Source: Desulfobacteraceae bacterium 4572_89
GTDB lineage: Bacteria > Desulfobacterota > Desulfobacteria > Desulfobacterales > Desulfobacteraceae
NCBI GenBank assembly: GCA_002085465.1
Contig: NBML01000018.1
Coordinates: forward strand, 1-34,080
Reading direction: 5' to 3'
DNA: 34,080 nt
Position 1 is the first letter of the stretch. Each line of letters starts with the position of its first letter. This document shows, one piece after another, positions 7,407 through 16,536 of this stretch. Made by a program: the position numbers and the translations under genes. Under the pieces are notes generated by a model. The model was not told the origin of the DNA. It made no database searches and worked only from the letters and a program-made list of their open reading frames with translations.

Positions 7407-7925
7407 ATGGAAACAAATAAATACTTACTCTCAATTCTTGTGGACGATGAACCAGGAGTTCTTTCCAGGATTGCAGGACTCTTTTCAGGCAGGGGCTTTA
7501 ACATTGACTCCCTGAGTGTGGCAACAACGGCAGACCCGGATGTCTCCAGGATCACCATGGTAACAAATTGTACTGCCCAGGTCATCGAACAGATCAAAAA
7601 ACAACTTCACAAACTCATCAATGTAATTACCGTTAATGACCTTACTGAAAAAAAATATGTAGAAAGGCAGCTGGCACTGATAAAAGTCCATGCCAAACCG
7701 GAAAAACGGGCTGAAATCCTGAGAATCGTTGATATATTCAGGTGCAAAATAGTGGATGTGGGACATTCCCATTTTATTATTGAGATGTCCGGGAACAGTG
7801 AAAAACACCAGGCCTTTATTTCTCTTTTAACTCCCATGGGAATTGTGGAAATTGCATCCACAGGTGCCATTGCCCTGGCAAGGGAAAACGGGAATAAAAA
7901 CCCCAAAGATAAAAATAAAATATAG
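7407..7925 (+). CDS. ilvN: Acetolactate synthase, small regulatory subunit
   Basis: The 172-residue protein binds and activates the large subunit and confers valine feedback inhibition. The N-terminal ACT domain begins YLLSILVDDEPGVLSRIAGLFSGRGFNIDSL (read as SILVDDEPGVLSRI then GLFSGRGFNIDSL), and the second half has the usual RQLALIKV and IVDVGHSHFIIEMSG segments. It is full length for the IlvN/IlvH group. A lysine/asparagine-rich C-terminal tail of about 12 residues extends slightly past the usual end. GGAG lies 9 bases before the ATG. It is third in the regulated unit, between ilvB and cimA. Confidence 0.95.
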   Translation: METNKYLLSILVDDEPGVLSRIAGLFSGRGFNIDSLSVATTADPDVSRITMVTNCTAQVIEQIKKQLHKLINVITVNDLTEKKYVERQLALIKVHAKPEKRAEILRIVDIFRCKIVDVGHSHFIIEMSGNSEKHQAFISLLTPMGIVEIASTGAIALARENGNKNPKDKNKI

Positions 7926-7953
7926 TCAGAAAACAAAAAAATTGAGAAGAAAA

Positions 7954-9417
7954 ATGGAAAAAATACTTTTATATGATACCACCCTCAGGGACGGGATGCA
8001 GGGAGAAAACATATTTTTTTCCCCTGAAGACAAGATCAAAATTGCCCAGCGTCTTGATGATGCAGGTACCTGTGAAGAGGATTCCAATATCAGGGCCCTC
8101 ATTGATTCCAGAGCGCCGGTCATTACTCTTTTTGGAAAATCCTGGGACCTCCATGTGGAAGCCATCATGTCCAATACAAAAGAAGAAAACCTGAACATGA
8201 TCCAGGAAAGCATTGCATACCTTCTGGGTAAAAACCGGGAAGTGCTCTATGATGCAGAACATTTCTATGACGGTTACAAGGCAAACCCTGACTATGCCCT
8301 TGAAACCCTGGAAGCCGCAGTCAGGGGCGGCACAAACTGTCTTGTACTCTGCGACACCAATGGGGGATGTCTGCCCTGTGAGATTGAAACCATTACAAAA
8401 GCCGTGGCCGACCATTTCAAAAACCATGTCCGGGAGGACATCATATTGGGTATCCACACCCACAATGACTGCTCCATGGCCGTTGCCAACAGCGTGGTGG
8501 CTGTCCATGCCGGTGCCAGCATGGTCCAGGGTACTATCAACGGGTATGGAGAAAGATGCGGCAACGCCGATCTCACTGCTATTATTCCCATTCTTGCCCT
8601 TAAGATGAAAAGAGAATGTATGGATGATGTAAACCTTAAAAAGTTATTAAACCTTTCACGGTTTGTATCTGAAACCGCGAATATGCCTCCTGCGAGTTCC
8701 AGGCCATTTGTGGGAAAATCTGCTTTTGCCCACAAGGGAGGAGTTCATGTTTCCGCCATAATGAAAAACCCCAGGGCCTATGAACACATTGCTCCGGAAC
8801 TTGTGGGGAATCAGCGCAGGGTCCTGGTATCTGAACAATCTGGAAAAAGCAATATCACTTACAAGGCAAAGGAACTGGGCGTTGACCTTGGAGAAGATGA
8901 AAACAAAAAAGCATTGATCGTCAAAAGCATAAAGGAACTGGAAAATAATGGGTTTGAATTTGATGCTGCCGAGGGCTCCCTCAAGCTTATCATGGAAAAA
9001 CTAACAGACCAGTTTGTCCGTCACTTTGAACTGGAATCCTTCAGGGTAAGTGTGGAAAAGGATAAGGAACGGCCCTGCTATTCCCATGCCATGATCAAAA
9101 TCCGGGTTGGAGACAAGACAGAAATCACTTCTGCCGAGGGGGACGGGCCTGTATCTGCTCTGGATAATGCATTGAGAAAAGCATTGACCACTATTTTCCC
9201 CCAGATCAATGACATGCATCTGGTGGACTTCAAGGTTCGGGTCATTGACGGGTTTGACGGCACAGACGCCAAGGTCAGGGTTTTGATTGAATCCCGGGAT
9301 ACCCATAATATATTTTCAACAATAGGGGTGTCCGAGGATATTATAGAGGCAAGCTGGCAGGCCCTGGCCGATAGTTTTCAATACAAGCTTTCTTTAAACA
9401 ATAATATTAGAAAATAA
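7954..9417 (+). CDS. cimA: Citramalate synthase with an in-frame internal deletion
   Basis: CimA condenses pyruvate and acetyl-CoA to (R)-citramalate, the threonine-independent entry to isoleucine. The ATG at 7954 with GAGAAG upstream gives 487 residues, against about 530 in the family. YDTTLRDGMQGENIFFS (7-23), GKSWDLHVEAIM, YDAEHFYDGYKANPDYALE, CDTNGG and GIHTHNDC are intact, as is the C-terminal LeuA-type regulatory domain. However, residue 38 (LDDAG) runs straight into TCEEDSNI. Relatives have about 44 residues there, including the GGWPGSNPKD substrate loop and the FGSTRR strand. The loss keeps frame but removes barrel strands, so activity is doubtful. The joint falls in the 10-bp palindrome CAGGTACCTG (8063-8072). 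It lies 28 bases after ilvN. Confidence 0.88.
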   Translation: MEKILLYDTTLRDGMQGENIFFSPEDKIKIAQRLDDAGTCEEDSNIRALIDSRAPVITLFGKSWDLHVEAIMSNTKEENLNMIQESIAYLLGKNREVLYDAEHFYDGYKANPDYALETLEAAVRGGTNCLVLCDTNGGCLPCEIETITKAVADHFKNHVREDIILGIHTHNDCSMAVANSVVAVHAGASMVQGTINGYGERCGNADLTAIIPILALKMKRECMDDVNLKKLLNLSRFVSETANMPPASSRPFVGKSAFAHKGGVHVSAIMKNPRAYEHIAPELVGNQRRVLVSEQSGKSNITYKAKELGVDLGEDENKKALIVKSIKELENNGFEFDAAEGSLKLIMEKLTDQFVRHFELESFRVSVEKDKERPCYSHAMIKIRVGDKTEITSAEGDGPVSALDNALRKALTTIFPQINDMHLVDFKVRVIDGFDGTDAKVRVLIESRDTHNIFSTIGVSEDIIEASWQALADSFQYKLSLNNNIRK

Positions 9418-9452
9418 AATACTTGAGTATTGAGAAAAAATTGCAATATTCC

Positions 9453-9478
9453 AATCTCACTACTCAAATCTCACTACT
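9453..9478 (+). repeat. Direct 12-bp repeat in the cimA-leuA gap
   Basis: AATCTCACTACT occurs at 9453-9464 and again at 9467-9478. The 87-base gap (9418-9504) otherwise contains the leuA ribosome binding site (AAAGGAAAG) and no terminator. No function is evident. Confidence 0.6.
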
Positions 9479-9504
9479 TGTAACTTGTAAAAAAAGGAAA
9501 GAAA

Positions 9505-11049
9505 ATGAATGATGATAGAAGAATTATAATTTTTGACACCACGTTAAGAGATGGAGAGCAATCTCCCGGGGCCAGCATGAATCAAGCGGAAAAACTGCGT
9601 ATTGCCACCCAGCTTGAAGCCCTTGGGGTGGATGTAATTGAAGCAGGGTTTCCAGCCGCATCTGACGGGGATTATGAGGCGGTAAAGGCCATTGCAGATG
9701 CCTTGGAAAAATCCCAGATTACAGCATTGTGCAGGGCCAATGAGCAGGATATCCACCGTGGATGGGACGCAATAAAAGATGCTGCCCAGCCCAGGCTGCA
9801 CATCTTTATTGCCACCTCGGAACTCCACATGAAATACAAATTGCAGATGGAACCTGCTGATGTGTTAAAAAAGGCAGTGAAATCCGTGGAGCTTGCAGCC
9901 TCTTTTACGGACAATGTGGAATTCTCGGCCGAAGATGGATCCAGGTCTGATCCTGATTTTTTATGCACGATATTTGAATCCGTGATTGATGCCGGGGCTA
10001 CCACCATCAACCTTCCGGATACTGTTGGTTATGCCATTCCCGAAGAGTTTGGTGAATTGGTGAAATATGTAATGGAAAATACTTCAAACATTGACAAGGC
10101 AATCTTGAGCGTACACTGCCACAATGACCTGGGACTTGCCACATCCAACACCCTTGCTGCCATTCAAAACGGGGCTAGGCAGGTGGAAGTCACCATCAAC
10201 GGAATAGGTGAACGGGCCGGCAATACCTCCATGGAAGAAGTGGTCATGTCTTTGAACACAAGGCCCAATTTCTTTCCCCAGACCACTGGTATCAATACCA
10301 CCAGGATCTATCCCACCAGCCGGCTCGTGAGCATGATCACAGGCATCATGGTCCAGCCCAATCGTGCCATTGTGGGAGCCAATGCCTTTGCCCATGAAGC
10401 AGGTATCCACCAGGATGGAGTTTTAAAAAACCCCATGACCTATGAAATCATGAAGCCTGAAACCCTGGGAATCAACAAGAATAATCTGGTCCTTGGAAAA
10501 CATTCCGGCCGCCATGCCCTGAATGCCCATATCCAGACCATGGGATATAACCTGTCAGACGATGAACTCAACCTGGTATTTAAAAAATTCAAGAACCTGG
10601 CTGATAAGAAAAAAAGCATCCTTGATGAAGATATTGAAGCCCTGATCAATGAAGGCGTCCTAAGATCATCTGAAGTGTTCAGCCTGGAATATATCCATGT
10701 CCTGAGCGGAAATACAGTCTACCCCACGGCAAGTATAAAACTTAACATCAATGGCCGTCCGGTCCAGGGAGCCACAGATGGCAGCGGTCCCATTGATGCT
10801 GTTTACAATATCATATCAAAACTCACTGATACCAAATCAGAACTGCTCAGGTTTACCATTTCCGCCCTGACCGAAGGAACAGATGCCCAGGGTGAAGTAA
10901 CTGTCCGTCTCAAGGAAGATGGCATCATGGCCCTGGGTAAAGGGGCTGATCCAGATATCATAACTGCCTCTGCCCTGGCATATATAAACGGTCTGAACCG
11001 GCTTGAATTTTTAAAGAACCATCCCCCAAAAAAACAGGCTATCCTCTAA
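9505..11049 (+). CDS. leuA: 2-Isopropylmalate synthase
   Basis: LeuA condenses acetyl-CoA with 2-oxoisovalerate in the first committed step of leucine synthesis. The 514 residues are full length. FDTTLRDGEQSPGASM (10-25) carries the metal-binding Asp and Arg. VIEAGFPAASDGDYEAV, the HCHNDLGLATSN motif with metal ligands His204 and His206, and NGIGERAGNTS complete the catalytic barrel. GKHSGRHAL precedes the C-terminal leucine-sensing domain (about 390-505), which includes LNINGRPVQGATDGSGPIDA. It is the last gene of the attenuated operon and is followed by a strong terminator. Confidence 0.96.
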   Translation: MNDDRRIIIFDTTLRDGEQSPGASMNQAEKLRIATQLEALGVDVIEAGFPAASDGDYEAVKAIADALEKSQITALCRANEQDIHRGWDAIKDAAQPRLHIFIATSELHMKYKLQMEPADVLKKAVKSVELAASFTDNVEFSAEDGSRSDPDFLCTIFESVIDAGATTINLPDTVGYAIPEEFGELVKYVMENTSNIDKAILSVHCHNDLGLATSNTLAAIQNGARQVEVTINGIGERAGNTSMEEVVMSLNTRPNFFPQTTGINTTRIYPTSRLVSMITGIMVQPNRAIVGANAFAHEAGIHQDGVLKNPMTYEIMKPETLGINKNNLVLGKHSGRHALNAHIQTMGYNLSDDELNLVFKKFKNLADKKKSILDEDIEALINEGVLRSSEVFSLEYIHVLSGNTVYPTASIKLNINGRPVQGATDGSGPIDAVYNIISKLTDTKSELLRFTISALTEGTDAQGEVTVRLKEDGIMALGKGADPDIITASALAYINGLNRLEFLKNHPPKKQAIL

Positions 11050-11071
11050 CCTGATCCTTTGAATCTTAAAT

Positions 11072-11105
11072 AAGGGCAGGGGAATTCTCCCCTGCCCTTT
11101 TTTTT
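11072..11105 (+). terminator. Rho-independent terminator of the ilv-leu operon
   Basis: A perfect 12-bp GC-rich stem (AAGGGCAGGGGA at 11072-11083 with its complement at 11088-11099) closes a 4-base loop and runs into eight T residues. It lies 22 bases after the leuA stop. The remaining gap up to 11260 holds nothing I can assign. Confidence 0.93.
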
Positions 11106-11260
11106 CTGCCGTGTTTGCAAAGAAACAATCACCCTGTTTTTCAAACCCAGGTGCTCTTGAGAAACAACAGCAGCATCACCATTGGCGGGCCTAAATTCAA
11201 GAATGGGACTCTTTTGTTTAATATCTCAGGGTCTTTGCAATAGATATATGACATTGGCTG

Positions 11261-13072
11261 CTACCCTGCAAAAGCAGCATCCGGTATCTCCATGATGGAT
11301 GGAATATTGCCCTGGAGGGCTTCCATTTTACCCATGGCAGAGGGCAATATCCAGGTAATAAAATACTCGGCAGTCTTTACCTGGCCCTGGTAAAATGCCA
11401 GGTCTTTTTTTCTGGCTTTTTTAATTTTTGGAGCTGCCACCACTGCACGCCAGAGTTCCAGCCATGCCAGGCAGACATCCCCTGTAACATCCAGGAAAGG
11501 ATGGGCTGTTGCAAAGGCATCCAAAACCTTCTCAGACATGGCAGTCATGCCCATGTGCATGGCCACCTCACCCAGTTTATTAACTGCCAGTTCAACTTTT
11601 GCCGCCATAATGTCCAATCCTTGAATTTCCCTGGCCGCGGCAATGGTCTTATTCATTTCACCCAGAAGGTCCATAAAGGGCTTACCTTTTTTCAAGCCCA
11701 GTTTTCTTCCCAGAAGATCCATGGCCTGGATCCCGTTGGTGCCTTCATAAATGGAAGTGATTTTACAATCTCTCACCAGCTGTTCCTGGGGATATTCCCG
11801 GATAAACCCATACCCGCCGAAAACCTGAACACCCTGGGCACATACTTCAAAAGAACGGTCTGTACAATAGGATTTGACAATGGGGGTTAGAAGCTCAATC
11901 AGTCCTTCATATTTATCTTTTTCATCTTCAGTTTCAGCGATTTCCGCCTTGTCAAAACAAAGGGCCGTATAATAGAGTAATGACCTCATCCCATCCACAT
12001 ACGCTTTCATGGAAATAAGCTGACGTTTGACATCAGGATGATTAATAATAGCCACTGATTTGGGCTCCTTATCAAAGATCTTCATCAAATCCGTTCCCTG
12101 GACCCGCTCCCTGGCATAATTCACCCCATTGATATAGGAAGCCGTTGCAAAACTGAATCCCTGGAGTCCCACGCCCAGGCGCGCCTCATTCATCATCACA
12201 AACATGGCCTTCATGCCTTTATTCTCTTCTCCTAGAAGCTCTCCAATGCAATCACCCCTGGACCCAAAGGACAAAGAAGCTGTGGAATTGCCATGGATAC
12301 CCATTTTTTCTTCAAGGCCTGTGCAGACAACGTCATTGGGTTCGCCCAGGCTGCCATCTCTGTTCACCCGGTATTTAGGCACCAGAAATAAGGAAATCCC
12401 CTTGCTACCCAAAGGCGCTCCTTCTATCCTGGCCAGTACCGGATGGATAATATTCTCTGTCAGATCATGGTCTCCACTGGAAATAAAAATCTTATTGCCT
12501 GTTATGGTAAAAGTACCGTCATCGTTGCGTTTGGCAGTAGTGGAAAGATTGCCCACATCCGATCCTGCCTCGGGTTCTGTCAGGCACATGGTACCCGCCC
12601 ATTTCCCTGTGTATAGATTCTTCAGAAAAAGCTTCTTCTGCTCATCAGTACCAAATTCTTCAACAAGTTTGCCAGCCCCGTGGGTAAGGCCCGCATACAT
12701 CTGAAAAGCACAATTGGCACCAACGAACAATTCCCCGGCAACCGTAGCCAGCACCCTGGGCATGCCCTGGCCGCCAAAGCCGGGATCATCACACATGGCC
12801 AGCCATTCACCCTCACAATAAAGTTTATAGGCCTTGTGAAAGGATTCTGGTACTGTCACCTTTCCATTATCAAGGGTACATCCCTGCTCATCCCCTTCCT
12901 TGTTTGTGGAAAGAAGCTCTTTAACTGCCAAATTCCTAGCTTCAGATACCACCATATCCATGGTTTTTTTATTAAAATCCTCAAACATTTCATGATTTGC
13001 CAGATCTGAAGCCGACAGCATTTCGTGGAGGACAAATTCCTGGTCCCGTCTGTCTGCGATTGATTGTGCCAT
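11261..13072 (-). CDS. Acyl-CoA dehydrogenase, long DmdC-like type
   Basis: This FAD enzyme probably oxidises an acyl-CoA to the enoyl-CoA. Its 603 residues are about 200 more than classic acyl-CoA dehydrogenases and match the DmdC (3-methylthiopropionyl-CoA dehydrogenase) subgroup with an extra C-terminal domain. Visible motifs are CLTEPEAGSDVGNLSTTA (about 160-177), GNKIFISSGDHDL, EEKMGIHGNSTASL, VFGGYGFIREYPQEQLVRD and SIYEGTNGIQAMDLLGRK (about 435-452), whose glutamate is the expected catalytic base. The substrate cannot be fixed; branched- or medium-chain acyl-CoA is as likely as a sulfur compound. It lies 23 bases after a TetR gene on the same strand, which suggests TetR control by an acyl-CoA or fatty acid. 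Confidence 0.9.
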   Translation of the reverse strand: MAQSIADRRDQEFVLHEMLSASDLANHEMFEDFNKKTMDMVVSEARNLAVKELLSTNKEGDEQGCTLDNGKVTVPESFHKAYKLYCEGEWLAMCDDPGFGGQGMPRVLATVAGELFVGANCAFQMYAGLTHGAGKLVEEFGTDEQKKLFLKNLYTGKWAGTMCLTEPEAGSDVGNLSTTAKRNDDGTFTITGNKIFISSGDHDLTENIIHPVLARIEGAPLGSKGISLFLVPKYRVNRDGSLGEPNDVVCTGLEEKMGIHGNSTASLSFGSRGDCIGELLGEENKGMKAMFVMMNEARLGVGLQGFSFATASYINGVNYARERVQGTDLMKIFDKEPKSVAIINHPDVKRQLISMKAYVDGMRSLLYYTALCFDKAEIAETEDEKDKYEGLIELLTPIVKSYCTDRSFEVCAQGVQVFGGYGFIREYPQEQLVRDCKITSIYEGTNGIQAMDLLGRKLGLKKGKPFMDLLGEMNKTIAAAREIQGLDIMAAKVELAVNKLGEVAMHMGMTAMSEKVLDAFATAHPFLDVTGDVCLAWLELWRAVVAAPKIKKARKKDLAFYQGQVKTAEYFITWILPSAMGKMEALQGNIPSIMEIPDAAFAG

Positions 13073-13095
13073 TGTTTATTTCTCCTTATGGGATA

Positions 13096-13713
13096 TCAAT
13101 TTAAAATTCCATTGGTAAACATATTAAAAATCATTGAAAGCCTTTTGTTCATACCTGTTTCATCTTCCTCCCGGAATAAGGATGCCCAGGCAGCTGAATG
13201 AACAATATCACTGAACAGTACAGCCATATCATGGGATGGATATGACTTGAATTCCCTTTGGGCAATTCCCTGGTCAAACATACCCTGGAAAAGACTCACC
13301 ATTCTCTCATGAAGTTTATTGACTTTTTCATTGAGTTTGGGCATTGCCACGGCATCAATATTGCTACGCTCTGATATATAAATTCTGACCACTTCCCTGT
13401 TTTCCTTATAAAATGCAGCCTGGGAAAAAAGACAGGACTCAAGCTTCTCAGATACACTGATTTCCTGATTCTGGCTGATTTCAAATAATATCTGACCCAG
13501 GTCATAGACCTTGTTAATGACAAGATCATGGTACATCTCTTTTTTCCCGGGAAAATATTTATAAATACTGCCCAGGGGATATTGGGATGCCTTGCTTATC
13601 TGGGCCATGGTGGTGCTGTGAAAACCCCTGGATGCAAATATTTTACAAGCGGTTTCAAGAATTTCTTTTCGCTTTCTCAGGTCGTCCCGTTGTTTTCTGG
13701 TTAAAGCATCCAT
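13096..13713 (-). CDS. TetR-family transcriptional regulator
   Basis: About 205 residues. The N-terminal helix-turn-helix spans residues 12-58: KRKEILETACKIFASRGFHS, then TTMAQISKASQYPLGSIYKYF. The rest is the all-helical ligand/dimer domain, with no close match I recognise. I take the ATG at 13713 (MDALTRKQR), with GGAG upstream, as the start; a TTG eight codons earlier at 13737 is possible. The gene leads a two-gene unit with the acyl-CoA dehydrogenase. A 16-bp perfect palindrome overlapping its own -10 region suggests autorepression, released by a metabolite of that enzyme. Confidence 0.88.
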   Translation of the reverse strand: MDALTRKQRDDLRKRKEILETACKIFASRGFHSTTMAQISKASQYPLGSIYKYFPGKKEMYHDLVINKVYDLGQILFEISQNQEISVSEKLESCLFSQAAFYKENREVVRIYISERSNIDAVAMPKLNEKVNKLHERMVSLFQGMFDQGIAQREFKSYPSHDMAVLFSDIVHSAAWASLFREEDETGMNKRLSMIFNMFTNGILN

Positions 13714-13740
13714 ATATATCTTAAATCTCCATTTCAAACT

Positions 13741-13781
13741 TAGAATATATATTCTATAAATAGAAGCATTGTTTTTGTCAA
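13741..13781 (-). promoter_or_regulatory. Promoter and palindromic operator of the TetR-acyl-CoA dehydrogenase unit
   Basis: On the minus strand TTGACA (13776-13781) and TATAGA (13753-13758) are separated by exactly 17 bases. The perfect 16-bp palindrome TAGAATATATATTCTA (13741-13756) covers the -10 and start region, where a TetR dimer would block polymerase. It ends 27 bases before the regulator's ATG. Confidence 0.65.
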
Positions 13782-13962
13782 GTGAATTATCCCATTGACA
13801 AAAAAATCTCCAGATACTAAAAACACTAGTAGTTTTAGCCTGTACTATTTTTAAATCATTGCGCTATGGTGCGGACTTTTAGCATTCAGTCATTAGCTGT
13901 TAGCTAAATGCTGACGGACAAATGCAAATTTCTATACTATTATATTAATGAACTGGAGAATA

Positions 13963-14412
13963 ATGATGAAAACCATGTTTAAGCTCAGTGCAGCAATTGT
14001 TCTTTTTTCTTTATGCTTTGCCTGTTATGCCTTTGCCCAGGCACCCATTGTTGGAAAATGGAAAACCATTGACGATGAAACCAATGAACCAAAATCCATT
14101 GTAAACATTTTTGAAAAAGATGGAAAATATTACGGAAAAATCATTGAATTATTTATCAAGGAGGGCGACAATCCAAAGCCCACCTGTGACAAATGCGATG
14201 AGGATGACCCCAGGAAAGACCAGCCAACCCTGGGAATGGAAATCATTCAGGGCCTTCAGCCCAATGGGGATGCTTTTTCATGGGGAACTATCCTGGACCC
14301 CAAAAAAGGGAAGGTCTATAAATGCAAACTATGGATTGAAGATGGAAAACTCAGGGTCCAGGGCAGCTTCTTATTCCTCACCCGCACCCAGACCTGGCAC
14401 AGGGTGGAGTAA
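13963..14412 (+). CDS. Secreted DUF2147-domain protein
   Basis: The 149-residue protein has a signal peptide (lysine, then a hydrophobic stretch LSAAIVLFSLCFACYAFA and likely cleavage after AFAQA). The mature part opens with IVGKWKTIDDE and has IFEKDGKYYGKI, LGMEIIQGL and GTILDPKKGKVYKCKLW, all typical of DUF2147, a small lipocalin-like beta domain of unknown function found in envelopes. CDKCDEDDPRKDQP is the usual conserved insert with two cysteines. The start at 13963 is chosen because GGAG lies 6 bases before it; an in-frame ATG five codons earlier lacks one. It stands alone and is convergent with the molybdoenzyme gene. Confidence 0.85.
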   Translation: MMKTMFKLSAAIVLFSLCFACYAFAQAPIVGKWKTIDDETNEPKSIVNIFEKDGKYYGKIIELFIKEGDNPKPTCDKCDEDDPRKDQPTLGMEIIQGLQPNGDAFSWGTILDPKKGKVYKCKLWIEDGKLRVQGSFLFLTRTQTWHRVE

Positions 14413-14443
14413 GCCAGGATATCTGTTGTAAAACCCTAATAAA

Positions 14444-16447
14444 TTACAAGGGTTCAAGGGTACAAAAACTATCATAATAGGCTGCCTGCCCCCCCATATC
14501 AGATACCCTGGAATCGGTCAAAAAATTCACAGCACCGCTTTTATGCCAAAACCCCTGGTAAATAAAAGCGGTATTGTCATACATACCTTCATCCACACAA
14601 ACCACAGTCTCAATACCTGCCTTTTCTCCGACAACCTTTACCCTGTCCCCTGAATTTACCTTGAATTTCCCTGCTGTTTTTTCACTGATATAAAGAATGG
14701 GAGCCCCTGTTTTATCAAAAAACCCCTGGGAATGCAGGGAATCACGGGCATGGCAGGTCAGTAGCCGCAGGGAAAATTCTTCTGACCCTGTTAAAGGAGG
14801 ACGATATTCAGGCAGGGCACTCAAACCGTCGGCCAGGGCTTTTTCACTGTAAATTTCAATTTTACCGGAAGGGGTTAAAAATTGCTTGTCTTCCCAGGCA
14901 ATTTCATGGGCCCTGATTTGTATATATTCTGTTTCAAGCCCTTGAAAATTATTGTTGTAAAATTCTCCCACCTCCTTTAATCCGATTTCTTTTAATAAAG
15001 GAGATGCACATTGAGTAAGATAATCTTTTGATGAATCAAATCCCAGATTCCCCAGTCCCATCCTTTTGGACAATTCCAGGTAAAATTCGAACTCGGGCAG
15101 AATAGTTTCAGGCGGATCAACAGCCTTTTGCGAATAATTAAGCACATGGGAATACATGGAGGTGGCAAAAATATCTTCCTGCTCTAACACGGAAGCTGCC
15201 GGCAAAACAATATCTGCATGGGCTGCCGTATCTGTCATAAAATGATCAAACACCACCTTGAAACCGACCCTTGAAAATTCCCGGACTGTGGTCACCAAAT
15301 TCGGACTCTGAACCAGAGGATTTCCACTTGAAACAAAAACCGCCTTTATGGGAGGATTTTTGGCCTTTTCCAGAAATTCTCCCAGCCTGGGTGCCAGAAA
15401 AAACCTATTCTTGACAACCGATTCAAGGCTCTTTTGTTCAGGAAAATTTAAAAACTGGGCCAATGATTTTGAAGCATAATTCACCCCTCCCCCTTTTTTT
15501 CCGATATGGCCTGCCAAGGCAGCCAGTGCATCAATACACCTTACATTATTCCCACCATTTTCATACCTCTGCATCCCATATCCAATATAGATACTGGCAG
15601 GATCTGCATGGACATATTCCAAGGCAAGAGCCTCAATCCCTGCTGCATCAATCCCTGTGATATTTTCTGCCATTCCAGGTGTAAATTTTTCCACATATGC
15701 TTTAAACCGACCAAACCCTTTAACATGTTCTTTTACAAACAAGGTATTGATCCGTTTTTTTTGGATCAGAACATTGGCCATGGCAAGGGCAAGGGCCCCG
15801 TCCGTTGAGGGTGCAATGGGAATATGCTCATCAAAAGCCCTGGCAGTGTCTGTTTTAACCGGATCGATAACGATTACCTTTGTCCCTTGCTTTCTGGCCT
15901 TTACCAGCAATGACTGCAAATGAATACTGGTATTTTTTGGGTTCCTGCCCCAGAGAATAACCAGTTTTGAATTCAAGACATCATGGGGCACATGTCCCCG
16001 GGCAGTACCAAAATCATAGGTCTGGGCAGCCATGCCAGCCCCCCAGCAGAGACTTCCCGTAAACCGTGTATCCCCGCCAAAGCGATTAAAAAAGATACTC
16101 TGAATTCTGTTTTTCATTCCTCCATATCCATCACTGGTATAATTCATTATGGCTGTATTTCCATGGGCTTTCCTTATGGACAGCAACTTTTCACACAGGA
16201 TATCAAACACCTGGTCATAGGTTGCCTGGACAAAGGAATTATTTTTACGAATCAAAGGATGGAGCAGCCGGTCCGGGTGGTTCATCCTGTCCACCAGTTT
16301 TTTCCCTTTTGCGCAGACAAAACCCCTGGTCAATGGGTGGCAGGGATCGCCCTGAAAATTTATAATTTTATTGTTTTTAATAGTTACCAGAAACCGGCAC
16401 AGGTCAAAACAATCCATTGGGCAGGAAACATACACCTGTTTTTTCAT
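14444..16447 (-). CDS. Molybdopterin oxidoreductase (DMSO-reductase superfamily) with an N-terminal [4Fe-4S] site
   Basis: The 667-residue protein is a single-subunit-like member of the superfamily. Cysteines in CPMDCFDLC (9-17) and GFVCAKGKK (about Cys45) bind a [4Fe-4S] cluster. Cofactor-binding segments include VILWGRNPKNTS, VIVIDPVKTDTA, STDGALALAM, GNPLVQSPN, DTAAHADIVLPAAS and the C-terminal NSGDRVKV. There is no Tat signal, so it is probably cytoplasmic. The segment that usually carries the metal-ligating side chain reads TGSLCWGAGMAAQ, and a serine ligand is not obvious. No electron-transfer partner lies beside it, so its substrate is unknown. GAGG 8 bases before the ATG supports the start. 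It is convergent with the DUF2147 gene; a weak AACCCT/AGGGTT hairpin sits between their ends. Confidence 0.87.
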   Translation of the reverse strand: MKKQVYVSCPMDCFDLCRFLVTIKNNKIINFQGDPCHPLTRGFVCAKGKKLVDRMNHPDRLLHPLIRKNNSFVQATYDQVFDILCEKLLSIRKAHGNTAIMNYTSDGYGGMKNRIQSIFFNRFGGDTRFTGSLCWGAGMAAQTYDFGTARGHVPHDVLNSKLVILWGRNPKNTSIHLQSLLVKARKQGTKVIVIDPVKTDTARAFDEHIPIAPSTDGALALAMANVLIQKKRINTLFVKEHVKGFGRFKAYVEKFTPGMAENITGIDAAGIEALALEYVHADPASIYIGYGMQRYENGGNNVRCIDALAALAGHIGKKGGGVNYASKSLAQFLNFPEQKSLESVVKNRFFLAPRLGEFLEKAKNPPIKAVFVSSGNPLVQSPNLVTTVREFSRVGFKVVFDHFMTDTAAHADIVLPAASVLEQEDIFATSMYSHVLNYSQKAVDPPETILPEFEFYLELSKRMGLGNLGFDSSKDYLTQCASPLLKEIGLKEVGEFYNNNFQGLETEYIQIRAHEIAWEDKQFLTPSGKIEIYSEKALADGLSALPEYRPPLTGSEEFSLRLLTCHARDSLHSQGFFDKTGAPILYISEKTAGKFKVNSGDRVKVVGEKAGIETVVCVDEGMYDNTAFIYQGFWHKSGAVNFLTDSRVSDMGGQAAYYDSFCTLEPL

Positions 16448-16536
16448 AAAAAATTCCTCTTTAATACCAACCCCTTAAATATTCATTGAGATCCTGGATT
16501 ATTTGATACATCGAAAAAGGATTATTCCTTTTATAA

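Noticed and set aside
13878..13914. Imperfect hairpin (TTAGCATT/AATGCTGA with an inner TAGCT repeat) as a mobile-element remnant
   Set aside because: The arms are short with a mismatch, there are no target-site duplications, and no second copy was seen in the window.
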